Positions 22,981 to 35,779 of a DNA stretch of 64,000 nucleotides are shown here, piece by piece; position 1 is the first letter of the stretch; every line of letters begins with the position of its first letter. The notes under the pieces were generated by a model that had not been told where the DNA came from, did no database searches, and saw only the letters and a program-made list of their open reading frames with translations. The position numbers and the translations under genes were made by a program. This DNA comes from Annona cherimola (lineage: Eukaryota > Streptophyta > Magnoliopsida > Magnoliales > Annonaceae), in the NCBI GenBank assembly GCA_030490835.1, contig CM059971.1, forward strand, positions 36,442,012-36,506,011. Reading direction: 5' to 3'.

Positions 22981-25770
22981 TGTTACACTCCACTGTAACA
23001 TAGAATCAACAAGACCTAACCCATAGCTAAGTACCTACAACATCAATCGTGCTAAAATATCAATAACAAACATGTGATCTAACAAACTCAATAAATGCGA
23101 GCAGTAAAAATAACACAAAAATCATATTGAATCTGTCATAAGTATCATGTCATAAACAAACCCAATTGAGCTATCCTCATGTCAATAAAGGATCATGAAT
23201 TACTCTATCCTGATGTTAATAGAGAATAATGAACAACTCTATCCTTATGTTAATTGAAAACGAGGAACAACCCTATGCAAACAACGCAAATATATCACTC
23301 ATCATATGCATCATGCTCATGCCAACACCATGCATCATGTTGTTTTACAAAACCATATCAAAATATATAACTGAATCATTGACAAAGGATGTAAAATTAT
23401 CAAATCAATACGTTGTATGAAAAATTCAACACTCACATAATCCCAAAATCCAACTAAATACACAACCTATGTCAATGCATCCACCCACAAATGGACTCAT
23501 CGACCCTAGCTTGAAACTAGGTTATTTAAGGAGCTATCCTTATCCATTTCAATTAACATGAGGATTTTACAATTGCAACACCAATCCAACCATAAACTCA
23601 AGCAACCTAGTTTCAATCTCGATTTCTAATTATACACCCCATATACATCAAGCTATCATATGTCTCATTCCATGTAATATGTCCTAAGGAAAGTGCAACA
23701 AATCATTCTCATTTTTACAATTTTACACACCCATCTATATATAGTTTTTACATATTTAATCTCACTTGGGCATTTTATTAAACATATCATAGGCAATATC
23801 TAGAATTCTTATAAATTCCATTCTGAACCATTCAAACTCAACCATTATTAATCACTTCTACTCCATTTTTTATACGATTTTCCATAAGACCCCCCAAATT
23901 TTAACTACCTTATAATCTTTACACAAGACCCAACTTTAAAATCATTCTAAACTATGAAATTGTGTTTAGTGATAAACAAATCATGTCAAGCTAAAACTTT
24001 TTACTCTCCATAACTACTTTATTTTTTAATTATTTATTCACATTTTCTTATACAACTACACTACTTTTTAATCATTTCTACACAACTACCTATACAACTA
24101 ACTTATCTATTTTAGCTTCATTCTCTTTACTCTTCGTCATTACCCCTATCAGGTCACATCATTTTTGTTTGTTTTGACAACTTTTATACAAAAAAATTTT
24201 CATACTAAAGTTTTATCACTTCCCAAACATACTATAAATATAGTTTTATAAAAAATTCATTAAAATAACAAGATCCTAACACAAATCCATGATTTATTGG
24301 AAAAAAAAACAACTTACCTCATATGAAAAAATCCTTGAAATTTCTTCTAAAGTGTAACTTGAATCCATGAGATCCTTGCTAATTGATCTTTGATGAGTTA
24401 CTCAAACTTGTTTTAGGGAGGTTTTAAAAGGGTTTAATAAGGTAAAAAAAATAGAGGGAAAAAAAAGGAGCAAAAGAGGAAGAATAAGCAAAAATGAGGA
24501 AATGACCACACACATGTATATATATATACTCGCGGCAATAACATGGCCTATTTTATTAACAACAAAGGCCTATATTATTCCCTACTGCAGACCCATTTAG
24601 AACAACATCCTCTGTGTTAATCTGGGGAATAACAGGGGCCCCTATGTCGTTATGCCAATTTTCATCATTTTGCTCATAATTTCCTTTATACAATTCTGAT
24701 TGGGACAGTTCTTTCATTATCTAACTTCAAATAATATCTATCTACAAATTTAAGATAAATTTTCAATAAGATAATTTTTTACGTGCATTTTACTGCGCGC
24801 CATTTATCTGTAATTTTACCATTTACAACTTATATAGCTATATCAGACAAAATTATTTCCAACACCAATCTAAAATTCTTACACCTTTTTTGGCATCATA
24901 ATATTTAGATTATGATATTATTTCATTAAAATATGTCTTATATAAAATTTGACTCATTAATTCAACTTTTTAATCGTTTTGTCTCTATAATGGACCTCAT
25001 TGGCTTAAATCACATTTATCACCTTTAATGCTATCAAAATCACGTTCACACATTACATGTGTATCTAATATCTCATCCATGCTAAAAAATATTATGCTTT
25101 CTACCATTTCTAAAATTTCGCTTATTAAATTCATTTTTTACTAAATTTCCACTATTAGCTCCAAATGCCTCAATCTCAAAATTATCATTTTAAATTTATT
25201 TTCAAGCTTCATTAACACGTGTCAATTATGAATTATGATGATACTCATTCTCACATAAATTATGACTCCTTTTCGTGATACTCGATCATTTTCTCTTTTT
25301 GAGTTTTTCAGACTTAACTTCACAGCTAAATCCATTTCTATACTTCATAGCTAAATCCATTTCTATCGATATATCAAATCTATCATTTAAATCTCAACCA
25401 TAGCCATCTATATCCATTTCAAATATGCTAGGCATCTCTCTCATGCTCTAAACACATTTCAAATCAAGTTAATTCCATGTTATGCCTCTTCCTAGTTCAA
25501 AATCCATACATAAGAATGAAAATTCAAACATTGATCATTTAATCAAGTCAAAGAGTTCTAGATATCCAAAATCATCTAAAAGGTATATAGGAATCAATTT
25601 TATGCTTCTAATAAGCCATTTGTTAAATTCACACAACTTTCACATATTTAACTCTTCGTTCTCTAAATTCTATTATCATGTGAGCTTCTAGGCCTCGAGG
25701 AGATCACTACCGTATGGTATCTAGTAATCATTCTATCATGTTCTACTCGGTCTCAAAATTAGGGAGGTCA
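22981..25770 (-). mobile_element. Solo LTR-like block 2, about 2.8 kb, minus strand
   Basis: On the minus strand it reads TGACCTCCCTAATTTTGAGACC ... GGAGTGTAACA, again TG...CA. The 'ttttgagacc' start wording is shared with block 1. A purine-rich stretch at 24420-24500 resembles a transcribed LTR region. It contains a nested Tourist-like MITE (23961-24237). There is no coding domain and no confirmed target duplication. Confidence 0.45.
23961..24237. mobile_element. Degenerate Tourist-like MITE
   Basis: Carries the family body ('taactactttattttttaatt', 'tcatttctacacaactacc', 'tttactcttcgtcattaccc') and ends 'cttcccaaacatac'. It is nested in LTR-like block 2. Confidence 0.65.
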
Positions 25771-25889
25771 CCTGTGTGAGTTGGCTAAGATCAAGACTAA
25801 TAATAAATTTAACAAATATACACTTTTAGATAACAGCTACATAACTCAAAAAATGAAAAATTATCTTATTAGTGCATAAGATATAATAA

Positions 25890-26180
25890 TAATAATCAAA
25901 TTTTACATAATGCTAAACTCGTTACATGCTTTTGAAACAAATTTCTAGCGACAAGCTCAGTCAATGGATCAAAAACCATCTCAACTATCGAGATATGCTT
26001 TAAGATTACTTGTCTTTTCCTAATATTGTCCTGTATAAATAAAAGACAAGTATCTATATGCTTTGTCCTTTCATGATATTTATAATTTTTAGTATAAATG
26101 ATTCTAGTTGCATTATCACTGAAGATTATAATAGCTTTATCTCAAGTTCTTACAATTTGATGACTCTAATGCCAACGATA
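25890..26180 (-). pseudogene. Copia RNase H fragment, minus strand
   Basis: Minus-strand reading gives AIIIFSDNATRII, then (one frame on) NYKYHERTKHIDT, then VILKHISIVEMVFDPLTELV and NLFQKHV. This is the conserved RNase H tail of copia polyproteins (S/CDN, YHERTKHID and the D-x-x-T segment). Frameshifts and substitutions inactivate it. Together with 15598-15714 it flanks a plus-strand gag in the opposite orientation. Confidence 0.75.
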
Positions 26181-26923
26181 GAATATTATTTGTAAATAAA
26201 GCTACGGAATTACCTCTTAACTACTCAGTATGTATCTATCTTACAAGCTTATTTCTTCTTTCTGTGGGATCGCTATTAGTCTCCTGTTGAATACCCACGT
26301 TAGAAAGCAGAGAAGAAAAAAGAGGAACTCTCGTTATCCATTTTAACTCTCTTTATATCATAGAAAGGGATAGAATTTGAATAACCTTGTCACTTCTTAG
26401 TATAAGATAGTACCAAATAAGCCCATATCAACTTGAATAGGATAAGTTTATTTAGAATCGAACCTTAACTATGCAACTAATGTTTAGTTGAATGTATTAT
26501 ACTTTGCTACATGAAGGTTGAAGAGATTATTTGGTGACCATACAAATGCTCCAACCGTAATCTAGGGTTAGATCAGGTTTGTGTTTACCAAAGAGTCTCT
26601 TGCGAGTTCTGAAGTTTTTTGTTCTAATGGTGTTTGGTAATCATTATTGTGGAAGAATACAACTGATATTAAAAAAATACATATATATCGAATACAGCTA
26701 TATGTCGTTGGCAGACATGTGTGTTGTGGAACTCAAATAGAAGGACAGAGAAAAAGACCCAACAAGCATCTCTCTAGAAAAGCTAGGCAGAGAGAAGATC
26801 TCTGCTTCTTGATTTTGATTGTGTCTCATAAGGCTACTGACTTATTAGCACAAGAACAGATATAGATACAAAGCTGCATATAAAAGAAAACCCAGTTACA
26901 ATAGCTTCTCAACTTCCCAATTT
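26181..26923. other. Repeat debris and 3' flank of the acyltransferase gene
   Basis: 26280-26480 has LTR-like text ('tgttgaatacccacgttaga'), also hinted at near 10593. 26830-26923 is the likely 3' UTR of the minus-strand acyltransferase gene, with 'aataag' on that strand near 26840. No further gene is seen. Confidence 0.35.
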
Positions 26924-29610
26924 TCATACGTGCATCAGCTGTTCGAAGACTGGCATTGCTGTTGCTGGCAGACCCAATAGCACATTTATGCTTTTTCGCT
27001 CTTTTCCGTGGGACAGGAATAGGATCACTTCCTTCTCGGGCAGTGTCACAGGCCCCGATTGCACCGGCTCTCCCCACCCAAAATCTGTGATGTGGAAAGA
27101 GAGCCTAGACCATGTGGTTATGAGAAGAGTGGACGAAAGAGAAGGCCTGTATCTTGTTGCTTCGAAATAGTCAATTGCTGATCTTATGTAGCTATCTGTC
27201 ACCATTGCTATAGCCTTCTGAACTAGCCCAACTGAAAATGAGAACGGCTTTTCAAGAAGCTCACCCGCAGTGCAAAGGGAATTCGTTAGCACGATTCCAT
27301 TCCCACAGTAGCCTCTAGGCAGAGGAGGCTCCAGCCTCGAGCGCACATCAACAGCGAAAAGGAGCTTTGTCTGCTGATCGGGCCGCAAATTCAGTGCCCG
27401 GCATCGAGCTCTCCACACAAATGCAGAGAGCACTTCGAAGGTGGTGCACTTTGCAAGTGTTCCATCTTCCATGCCCATCCGTTTGAGCTGTTCCAGCTTA
27501 TCGGTGTCAAAACAGAACGACTTGTAAAGCATATCATCTTTGTATAGACTAGCAGCATCTGATACGTCTTCAATCTCCGCAAATTCGTGGTGGGGAAAGT
27601 CGATCTTGGGAGGCTCTCTGGATTTGAGGATGCTTCGTTCCAGAGATGGAGGAACAGATAGCTGGAGCCCTCGAGCAGTTTCACCCCATGAATTGACAAA
27701 TTCCATTGCACCGAGGCCATCGAACATGCAGTGGTTCATGGCTAGCCCAAGGACAAACCCTCCACACTTGAATCTTGTCACCTGAAGAAAAACATCAATA
27801 AAGGGCAACTACAATTGTCAAACAAGATTGCTGAGATTCTCAGCCTTTTGGCTCTCCATTTTCTTGTTAGAACATTGATCCATGACTGAATGCAGTTTCA
27901 TTGTAAGTCACAGACAGGCTCAAAATCCAGTGAAATACATTGCATTGATGAATTTACATGAAAATTTCTTCGACAAAAAGCCAGTAGAACTGCCTAAAAT
28001 GTGGACATTTTTCAAATTTATGAAATTCGCATTACCTGTGCAACCAAAGGCGGTATCTCCAGTATGTTCTTTGCACCAGGAATGTTGTAAACAAGCTTCC
28101 CCAGCATTGCGGGGTCTGGTTTCGCGATATCCCCAATCGCATCCATGGAGCAATCAGCCTCCGCCTGGACAAAAACAGCCCCCTCGCCAGTGCAGTTGAT
28201 GATAAGCTTCCCCTCTGAGCTGATAGTGAGGCGGCCAGCGAGCGGGTAGTAGTGCACTAGCACCTTTGCCAAGGCGTTTTTGATGACCTCTACTGCTGTC
28301 TCGTTTCCTTTTTCGTCGGCCTTGAAACAGTAGACAGTTTGGACGATGACAGCGATGTTCTGGTCGAGGTTGGAGAGGAAGTAGAGGCCCTTCTCTGTTG
28401 CCGCCTCTGCAGGAGGAACAAGCGCTGGCTCTCCTTGCTTTACAATGAATTCCAAGCCGTTCTGGTCAGACTTCTCCATTGGAGCAGACTCTTTAAGCTC
28501 AACAGCCTGATCAGAAATCCAGAAACATACCAAGATTTAAAGAAGTAAGAGATAGGTCATCACCCCATCAACTATTGTTAATGGGATTCACAATAACCAT
28601 GCAGTAATGCTTGTTGAGGCAAACATAACAAAAACCATGAAGCAGAGAATATGAGGAGATTTTCCAGCCGTTCAAAAAGCAAGGAAAATGGGGAGATTTT
28701 TCTACTAAGATCTCTTTAAGCCTCACAGACAAATCAGGAGTCAATTGCATTTATCGCTATATTTTTTTGGTTTTTAATCTTTCGCCCGTGACTAATATTT
28801 TTTTTTTTTTTTTAAATTATGCTTGCTTATTAATTTTAGGTGCAAAATCACTCATCACAACAACAGTTCTGAGGTAACTTCTAGTGGAAATATAGGTTTG
28901 ACCGATGATATTTGGCCCACTTGCCATCACGATCAACGATCATGCTAAAATAACCTTGCATATTTTATATATTTATTGTTATTTTTATGTTTTTCATTTT
29001 TATGCAAGCTCACATGTGTTTTTAGTTTATATACCAAATTTTTTTACTATTTTTAAATTCTTGTACGTAATTTTTTATAGAATTTCAAAAAAATAAAAGA
29101 AATTCACCCATCTAAGTCTCCGAATACATGAAAAATGGTAAATTTTTTATTTTCGAAATTTTATAAAATCATATATTCAAGAATCCAAAAAATGATAAAA
29201 AAAATTTATATGAACTAAATACTCATGGGCCCACATAGGAGTGAAAAAAAAAAAAAAAAAATGTTAAAAAATACAAAAGAGTCGAGGTCAATGCTATCCA
29301 GGTGTATATGATGATAACTCCAAACGAAATTGGGCATGGTCTAATGATACAATTACTTACATGGCTCTCATCATGACGTCCAAGCGCGACATGAAATATA
29401 GCCAAAATTGGTTAAATAGAGGGGTTGGTGTGTTTTCGCAAACAGAAACCACAAGTAATAATTAAATAGAGGCAGTTTGGAAAAATCAATAATGATAGGT
29501 AAAAATTGTAAAATCAAGAAATGAAATGAACTAGAAGGCAGCATCAGCATGCATTTTCTGTTGATGCAATGCAATATTTGCCGTACCTGGCTGTCAGAGT
29601 ACAGAACCAT
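26924..29610 (-). CDS. ASFT: BAHD acyltransferase, suberin omega-hydroxyacid feruloyl transferase type
   Basis: Exons 29587-29610, 28036-28506 and 26924-27781 join in frame to 450 aa. Junctions are GCCAG|gtacgg...tgatcag|GCTG and GCACAG|gtaatg...cttcag|GTGAC. The body is strongly ASFT/HHT1/FHT-like: [40 protein letters not shown]. The catalytic HCMFD motif is H165-D169 and DFGWG is 381-385, counted from the internal Met at 28479. That shorter start gives 433 aa, nearer the usual family length, and omits [17 protein letters not shown]. By homology the enzyme transfers feruloyl from feruloyl-CoA to omega-hydroxy fatty acids or fatty alcohols in the cytosol, for suberin and wax aromatics. The intron before VTRFKCGG is at the position common in BAHD genes. 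The 1,080-bp first intron (28507-29586) holds T-runs but no gene. No lesions are seen. Confidence 0.93.
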
Positions 29611-29799
29611 GCCTACTGACTTCTGGAAAATGTTTCCCTTCCGACAAAAGCAGCAGCAGAAATGCTCTGAGAAACAAGAAAAATATATGTTCTCAGACAC
29701 CCACAACGCCAAAGGCAATCAATCAGACGCACATGGGCTGTAGGAGCAAATTAAAGAGACAAGTGATCGAGTGCGTGCTTCTGCTGTTGGAGTTGGCAG

Positions 29800-30060
29800 A
29801 GACAGACCCATGTGTGCATATATAGAAAGAAAGATTCTTGTGTTTGAGTAAGATAGCCGGGTCAAATGCAGAGATATTTAGATGAACAAAAAACGCAGAA
29901 AACGATGGTGCGGTGATGGCAGGTGTAGGAAGTTGCAACAAGATGGGGTATACGCAAGCTCTTGAAAAGCACGGGGAGAGAGAGAGAGAGAGAGCAATGG
30001 TTGATTGAGATTTGAATTTGTTTGAAAAATGGCAAGTGGGTGGGAGTTGGCTACTTGCAA
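29800..30060 (-). promoter_or_regulatory. Promoter of the acyltransferase gene
   Basis: On the minus strand a TATA box (TATATA, 29819-29824) lies about 210 bp before the first ATG at 29610. A (CT)n tract (GA on the plus strand, 29976-29994) lies about 150 bp further upstream. CT-rich promoters of this kind can bind BPC/GAGA factors, which is inference. The transcription start is probably near 29790. Confidence 0.5.
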
Positions 30061-30702
30061 AAATCGCTGGAAAGAAGAAGAAAAGAGAAAAGACGTGGGG
30101 GTGTGACGTTGGTGTTGTTGGTTGGGTTGGTTTGGTTGGCCTCCAAAACATGATTAATTTAGCTATTTTCTATAACCGGATCGGAAGTTCTCGTCTTAAT
30201 TAACCAGTAGTCAATCTTATGCCTCTTTCCCCGTACATTCGACATTTACTCTGGCACAGGGAATGGACCATGCACGGGCGGACTCTTGGAACGGGAATAT
30301 TAAAGTTGGAAATCCGGTCTCATTGATAGGAGTAACTTGGGTTGATTCGGGTAAGTGTTTACCCGTACCCCATTTTCAAAAGGCCTTTACTATCATTCCT
30401 ATATGTCCATTTGTTTCCTAGTATACCCTACCATGCCCATTACCTTCAAGGTTAATTTCAAATCGGTTCTTTTAATACTAAAAAATAATATTTTTAAAAA
30501 TTATTTCTAAGCTATTTTTTAAAAATATGAAGCAATACTAATTTACATTTAAAATCACAGGTATATATGTTACTGTTTACATTATTATATAAAAATATAA
30601 AGTATATATTGTCACAACTCAATCATTAAAACTATTAATATATTAATTACAATTCACAAACTTATTTATAAAAAGCTTTCATAAGTCAATGACATATATA
30701 TA
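30061..30702. other. Unassigned intergenic DNA
   Basis: The first 150 bases are distal promoter. The rest is AT-rich with no supported gene. 'gggtaagtgtttacccgtac' (30349) is a short palindromic stretch with loose inverted similarity to text near 31440-31500. Confidence 0.35.
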
Positions 30703-31215
30703 AGGGCTCCTACATAGAAGTGGACTTATGTAATTCCTTCAAAATCTATGATTTTGATCTTTGATGGAAAATTTAATTCATTCATTGTATTTAACATTAT
30801 TTATTTATCTAAGAGATAAAGTTTCATCCAAATTAAGTATGTTTATTGGTCACATTTATTAGAAAATGTATATATTCATATGTACATTATGAAAAATGCT
30901 AAATTATCAATTTTAAAGTAGTATTTTCGACATCTAAACAATCCAAAATATTATTTCTATGTGAATAAATGATTCTATAAAATATTATTATATTCTAATA
31001 CATGTGTAAATAGATCTAAGCGTTTTTCATAATTTACACATGAATATATATTTGAACAAATGTAGCCTTTAAACATACTTGATTGGGATGAAACTTGGTC
31101 TTCTAGATAAAAATAATAATGTTAAATATAATGAATGGATTAGATTTTCCATTAAAGATCAAAATTTTAAATTTTAAAGGGTTACATGGGTATGCTTCTA
31201 TGTAAAGCGGGACCA
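30703..31215. mobile_element. MITE family B, copy 2
   Basis: Ends 'gggctcctacatagaagtgg' and 'gcttctatgtaaagcgggac' are inverted relative to one another. The interior carries 'ttcaaaatctatgattttga', 'tttgtttatctaagaga'-like text and 'cacatgaatatata'. About 510 bp, non-coding. Confidence 0.6.
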
Positions 31216-31679
31216 TTTACATAAAAACCAAACTGATTTCTTATTTCATAATCTATAACTCCACAGGCACAAGATTTATTTGAATTTAAATTTGTTAAAA
31301 TAGATATGCACATAAGACGTCACATACAATACATAATATATACTATATAATATATGTCGTATATATAATTATATCCATGAGGGTCAATTTTGGGTATCCA
31401 ACATATATACCCTACCTGTACCTTATTTGAAATGATGGGTAATACTTTGTACCCTACTCATACCTATAGATAATAATTTATACCCAACCTTATCCAAATT
31501 AGAATCGGGTTCGAGATTCAAGTAACAATATAGGGAGTTTATCTCTTATTTTTCGAGATAACATCTTGAATAGCTACTTTGTTAACAACATTAATAGATT
31601 TACACCTCCAAAATTAAGATTAACAAATATGCTTCGATTAAGTTGTAAATATAAAGAATAAAAAATATATATACATACA

Positions 31680-32205
31680 TCGGTCCCGCATCCGGTATAT
31701 GTAACTCTTTCAAAATCTAAGCTTTTAATCCTTAATAGAAAATCTAATTCATTCATTGTATTTAACATCATTTGTTTATCTAAGAGACCAAGTTTCATCC
31801 CAATCAAATATGTTTTTGGGCGACATTTGTTCAAAAATATGTATTCATTTATAAATTATGAAAAATGCTTAGATATATTTATATATGTATTAGAATGTAA
31901 TAATACTTTATAGAATCATTTCTTCATATAGAAATGATATTTTGGAAGATTTAGATGTTGAAAATACTACTTTAAAAATTGATATCTTAGTATTTTTCAT
32001 AATTTACACATGAATATATATATTTTCTAACAAATGTGGTCCATAAACATACTTGATTGGAATGAAACTTGATCCCCTCGATAAACAAATGATGTTAAAT
32101 ATAATGAAAGAATTAGATTTTTCATCAAAGATCAAAATTTAGATTTTGAAGGAGTTATATGGGTCCGCTTCTATGTAAGCCAATTACATAAAAGTAGAGC
32201 CCTGC
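31680..32205. mobile_element. MITE family B, copy 3
   Basis: Same order of landmarks as 30703-31215: 'taactctttcaaaatctaag', 'catttgtttatctaagagac', 'gcgacatttgttc'-like text, ending 'ggtccgcttctatgtaagc'. It sits about 460 bp from copy 2 in the same orientation. Confidence 0.6.
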
Positions 32206-33574
32206 ATATATATACGTGACACCCATTTTAGTAAATTCGTATAATCAATGTAATGAATTTTTTTTATTTATATATCAATTTAAAGTTGTAAATTAAACAT
32301 CTAAACCATTTAAAATATTTTTCCTGCATGAACGATTTTATATTTTACTATAACAAATCAATGCATCTATGAATTTTGGTTGTAAGTGTTTTTTTTTATC
32401 ATTTTTACATGATTATATACATTTTAAAAAAATTAAAATTATTTTTTGTATCATGATAAACTAAAAAATGTCAAACTTCTTGTTAGATTGTATTTCCATT
32501 TCATCACTAAAATGGCCCCCAACCGAAAAGGTTAATTCATAAAAATAGTTACATAGGGTTGGATCCTACTTCTTAACAACTAGGCTATATTGAAGCTTTT
32601 TATAAACCCTATTTCATAGAATTCATTTTGATCATTAAATGAAATTAAGACCATCCCTTTACATTATTCAACATCATTTGTTTTATGATGAAACTAAAAG
32701 TAACTTAGCACTAATAAAAGCATAGCCAAATTGGTAAAAGTCTTCGCTTATATCTACATAATCGTGTTTTTTTTTCACGTGAAACATATAACTAGATGAA
32801 TTTCTTAACAAATATTTCATAAATACATTAGGAGATTTCTTTCAAAAATATTTACCGTGTGAATTTGTCAGATCTGAAAGTTACTAAATGAAATAATTTA
32901 ATGAAAAGGACACTTAAAAAAAAATCCTCCTTTAAGGTATTTTCTTGTATAAGATAAGAAAATTAATTTTTAAAAATATTTATAGTGGTAATTTATGGAA
33001 TATGAAGAAAACCAAATGAACTAACCTAATGAGAATGTTTTTTTTTTAATTCCCCCCTTTAAACTATTTTCTTATATTTTTTATTATGAAATAGGAAAAT
33101 TAATTTTTTGAAGATATTTTTTTGGAAATTTGTAAAATATGTAATACATCAACTAATTTTGTTTATAAGAGGATTTTTTTAAAAAATAATTTTTTCCTGT
33201 TTTTGAGGTTTTTTCTTGTGTTTTTTATTAAAAGATACAAAATTAGATTTTAATATTATTTATGCTTAGAATATAATAAAATATGAAAAACACTAAATGA
33301 ATTTATTTGATAATCAAAATATCTTCTAAAAATATATTTTTCCCATTTTCATATATTTTCTTATTGACTATTATTTATATTGTTCCTTTTTTGGTCATTT
33401 TTTTTTTATTCTTTATTTAGATATTATTTTCGAAAAATAATTCTATAAAACTTATACTATTGAAAATTTCAATATTGTTACCTCATTTCTTAATAATGAA
33501 ATTAAAATTCAATCTACTTATTTTATTTAAACTTAATTATCTTTTTATTATACTAAAATCCATTTTTATAGAGC
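32206..33574. other. AT-rich intergenic DNA
   Basis: Very AT-rich with many T-runs. No open frame above background, no repeat partner and no RNA gene recognised. Confidence 0.45.
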
Positions 33575-33690
33575 CCTAACAAGTAGCGCAACTAGTGCTC
33601 AATCTAACCTTAGTGCTAGGGTGACACTCCATTGCCTAGACATCCCCAATGGCTAATCAACGGATACTACATGATCTAAGAAAAATTCAG
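33575..33690 (+). mobile_element. Possible degenerate SINE head
   Basis: 'gagccctaacaagtagcgca' followed by 'actagtgctca' and 'gtgctagggtgac' resembles the head of the SINE at 10253. The B-box region is decayed and no tail or target duplication is visible. Confidence 0.3.
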
Positions 33691-33699
33691 TAGCATTTC

Positions 33700-35150
33700 C
33701 CCAGAACTTATAAGAGAGTGGTATGGAATGTAGGACCTATTGTACATGAACATCATAATTCTAATCCAAAATATAATATTTAGCTCTACATTCACATATT
33801 TATAAACTCATATCACAAGGACATTCATATAGTAAAAAGTCATCATAATTCATCATTACACAACAACGTAACCCAAAAGATCATATATATGTTTATAATA
33901 CATGTTTACATTCACTAGTATCAAATAAAAACATAAAGTCCAAAATAACTAAGAACACAAGTCTTAATCTAATGAGTTTAGTCTTCGGGGTTATATTATC
34001 CTTCAATCCCATCTTAAGACTTCCCACCGGACCAATGATCTAAAGGTAAAATAACAAATCAGATGAGTCTAAAGAGACTCAGTAAGTAAATAGCAATTAG
34101 TACAAAAATGAACCAAATAAGATTCACCATGCATATGCCATGACAACGATGCAATGAGACGGTTCATAAATGACCATGCATGACGTGTGGAATCATCACC
34201 CACACCCAAGAACATATGTATATAGTTGCATATCTTTAATAGGTCATACACAATCCTCCCTGCATGCCAATCATAAACAATCCTATACAACCACACAACA
34301 TATTGATATATACAGTTATATCAAAAGGTTATGTAATGCAATGTGCACATGATCATACCCTGTTGAACTATCATATTACAACCACTTATCTCAATAGTGC
34401 ATCACATAATACATATAAAAACAACTATCACAAATCACACACTCAGCATTAGTAAAATTAATATAAGTTTATATATTAAGTTTAGCATACCAACTGTCAC
34501 AGAGGCATTTCACCTAACACATGGTAAGCATCAAAAAGAAAATCTCTAGTTCTCCATACCAATTCAATCCACTCAAGCCATGTCGTATCTCATGATAAGA
34601 AAACTACTAATATATCATCTATTCCACAAAAGTTACGCAGTAATTTTAAATTTCCCATGAATTCAACTAACCCTAGCTTACACCAAATGATGAAGTTAAT
34701 GAACGATGTCCATTTCCACCAATTCTATTTGAGATTCTACCCCTAACTTAGAGAAAAGAAAATATTACTTACCTAGATTGTGATTTTTTCCTGCGTTCTT
34801 GTGAAGATTTAGGGTTGGATTGGGGGCTAAGGAGAAGAGGAAGAGGAAGAGAAAAGGGGAAGAAGGAAGATGAATGAGAAGGAAAGAGTAAAAGGGTTGC
34901 TTAATCGCACCCCGTACCTACTCCGCAAGGTTCAAGAAGTCACAGCATCTCAAACAACACAACAATCATACACCTCTAAATCAATACTCAACAAATCATA
35001 CTATAACTAAGTGGATGTAGCCGTACAAACATGTTAATGCACAACTCATAACTCATATCTAATATACTCATGAATTACATCTCATACAAACAATATGTCG
35101 TTATCAAAATACATGCATGCATGCACTACATGTCCCCTAAGTGTCATATT
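33700..35150 (-). mobile_element. LTR-like sequence, minus strand
   Basis: The text resembles an LTR read backwards: 'gagactcagtaagtaaatag' (34074), then 'tacttacctagattgtgatt' (34765) beside a purine-rich stretch with 'gaagaggaagaggaagag' (34833). Similar architecture occurs in the block at 22981-25770. Ends were not defined and no coding domain is present. Confidence 0.3.
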
Positions 35151-35224
35151 TATATTCAGTGTACACAATACTACCATCATTAATTACTAGTTGTATATTC
35201 ACTCCTGCTCACCAAAGCTTCTTG

Positions 35225-35505
35225 ACAACTATTACTTTTATTTTTGGATAAAAAGTATTTAGTGTAAAATTTTTTAAAATGGTAGAAAATGATACATGTA
35301 ATATGATAGAAATAATGATGAAAAATAAAGTGAATAAGATTAAGATAAATATGTTAATTGTATGGGTAGTTGCATAAAAATGATTAAAATACAGTAATTA
35401 TATATGAAGATGTGAAGAAATGATTAAAAAAATATAATAGTTTTGAAGAGTGAAAATTTTATTTGGAAATTTTTATTCATAGCAAAACGTCAAACATGCC
35501 CTTTA
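35225..35505. mobile_element. Degenerate Tourist-like MITE, inverted orientation
   Basis: Body landmarks of the family read in reverse ('atgatgaaaaataaagtgaa', 'taattgtatgggtagttgca', 'gaagatgtgaagaaatgatt'). Termini have decayed, with 'gtcaaacatgcccttta' at the right end. Confidence 0.6.
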
Positions 35506-35779
35506 TTTTTTTTCTCATTCATATGTGAAACGATCTAATACACCCTATGTGCTGCCCTTTTAATCACCATTATGTGGGCATAAGTATGAAGAATTCGTAA
35601 ATGCAATATTACATTTTATTGATTTACTTAATATTTTTGAAAGTTAAAATAAAAAAATTAACTTTTATGTACATAGTCCACATGAAATTCAAAAATACCT
35701 CATTTTTATTTTAGAAATTGAAAAATATTGAAAAAAAATTTAAATATAATGAAATTTTTTAAAAAAAGGTATTCATTGC

